Assembly: GCA_001871685.1 (NCBI GenBank)
Contig: MNVK01000030.1
Location: forward strand, 1 to 14,185
Length of the DNA: 14,185 bases
Direction: 5' to 3'
DNA from: Nitrospirae bacterium CG1_02_44_142
GTDB taxonomy: Bacteria; Nitrospirota; Thermodesulfovibrionia; Thermodesulfovibrionales; UBA1546
Of this stretch, positions 14,162 to 14,185 are shown one piece after another (within the stretch, counting starts at the first letter, position 1; every line of letters starts with the position of its first letter). Below the pieces are notes generated by a model. It was given only the letters and a program-made list of their open reading frames with translations. It made no database searches and was not told the origin of the DNA. Made by a program: the position numbers and the translations under genes.

Positions 14162-14185
14162 AGTTACATCAAACTCAATTTCGAC

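Overview
This window looks like a chromosomal segment of a diderm (Gram-negative) bacterium of moderate G+C. It encodes an Omp85 outer-membrane assembly protein, a TamB-type periplasm-spanning protein, a lipoprotein, GlnD and HflX. The dense palindromic repeats, the long-form HflX and the seven-POTRA Omp85 resemble Nitrospirota or other deep-branching sulfate-reducer-like lineages. That placement is an inference from general familiarity; no search was possible. I see no rRNA, tRNA, CRISPR array, intact insertion sequence, phage gene or recognisable defence system.

Left part, plus strand (1-3110). A repeat-bearing leader (1-231) precedes a small lysine-rich helical protein (232-591). A repeat-rich gap (592-837) follows, and then a three-gene membrane and envelope cassette: a LemA lipoprotein (838-1422), a secreted TPM-domain protein with a glycine-rich tail (about 1591-2469), and a second TPM protein whose domain is interrupted by two membrane segments (2469-3110). 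LemA and TPM proteins commonly occur together.

Right part, minus strand (14161 down to 3129). The order of transcription is hflX, glnD, tamB, then an Omp85 (BamA/TamA-like) gene. A good sigma70-type promoter sits just before hflX. glnD and tamB overlap by 22 bases, and tamB and the Omp85 gene are 21 bases apart, so glnD-tamB-omp85 are likely co-transcribed. TamB and the Omp85 protein probably act together in outer-membrane biogenesis or lipid transport. GlnD controls nitrogen assimilation through PII. HflX is a ribosome-associated GTPase. The two convergent blocks end 18 bases apart with no visible intrinsic terminator.

Two observations stand out. First, hflX has an obvious conserved reading frame for 93 codons upstream of its first GTG, with no ATG, GTG or TTG in it. 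A strong GGAGGG lies 9 bases before an AUC codon at the place where the protein should begin, so AUC initiation is proposed and the CDS is extended to 14106. Second, palindromic repeats have entered several reading frames without breaking them: the start region of the Omp85 gene (two hairpins nested between degenerate octamer arrays), the middle of tamB, and a linker and the C-terminal tail of HflX. Related repeats fill the gaps around lemA. This recalls the in-frame palindromic elements of Rickettsia and may be a protein-invading repeat system.
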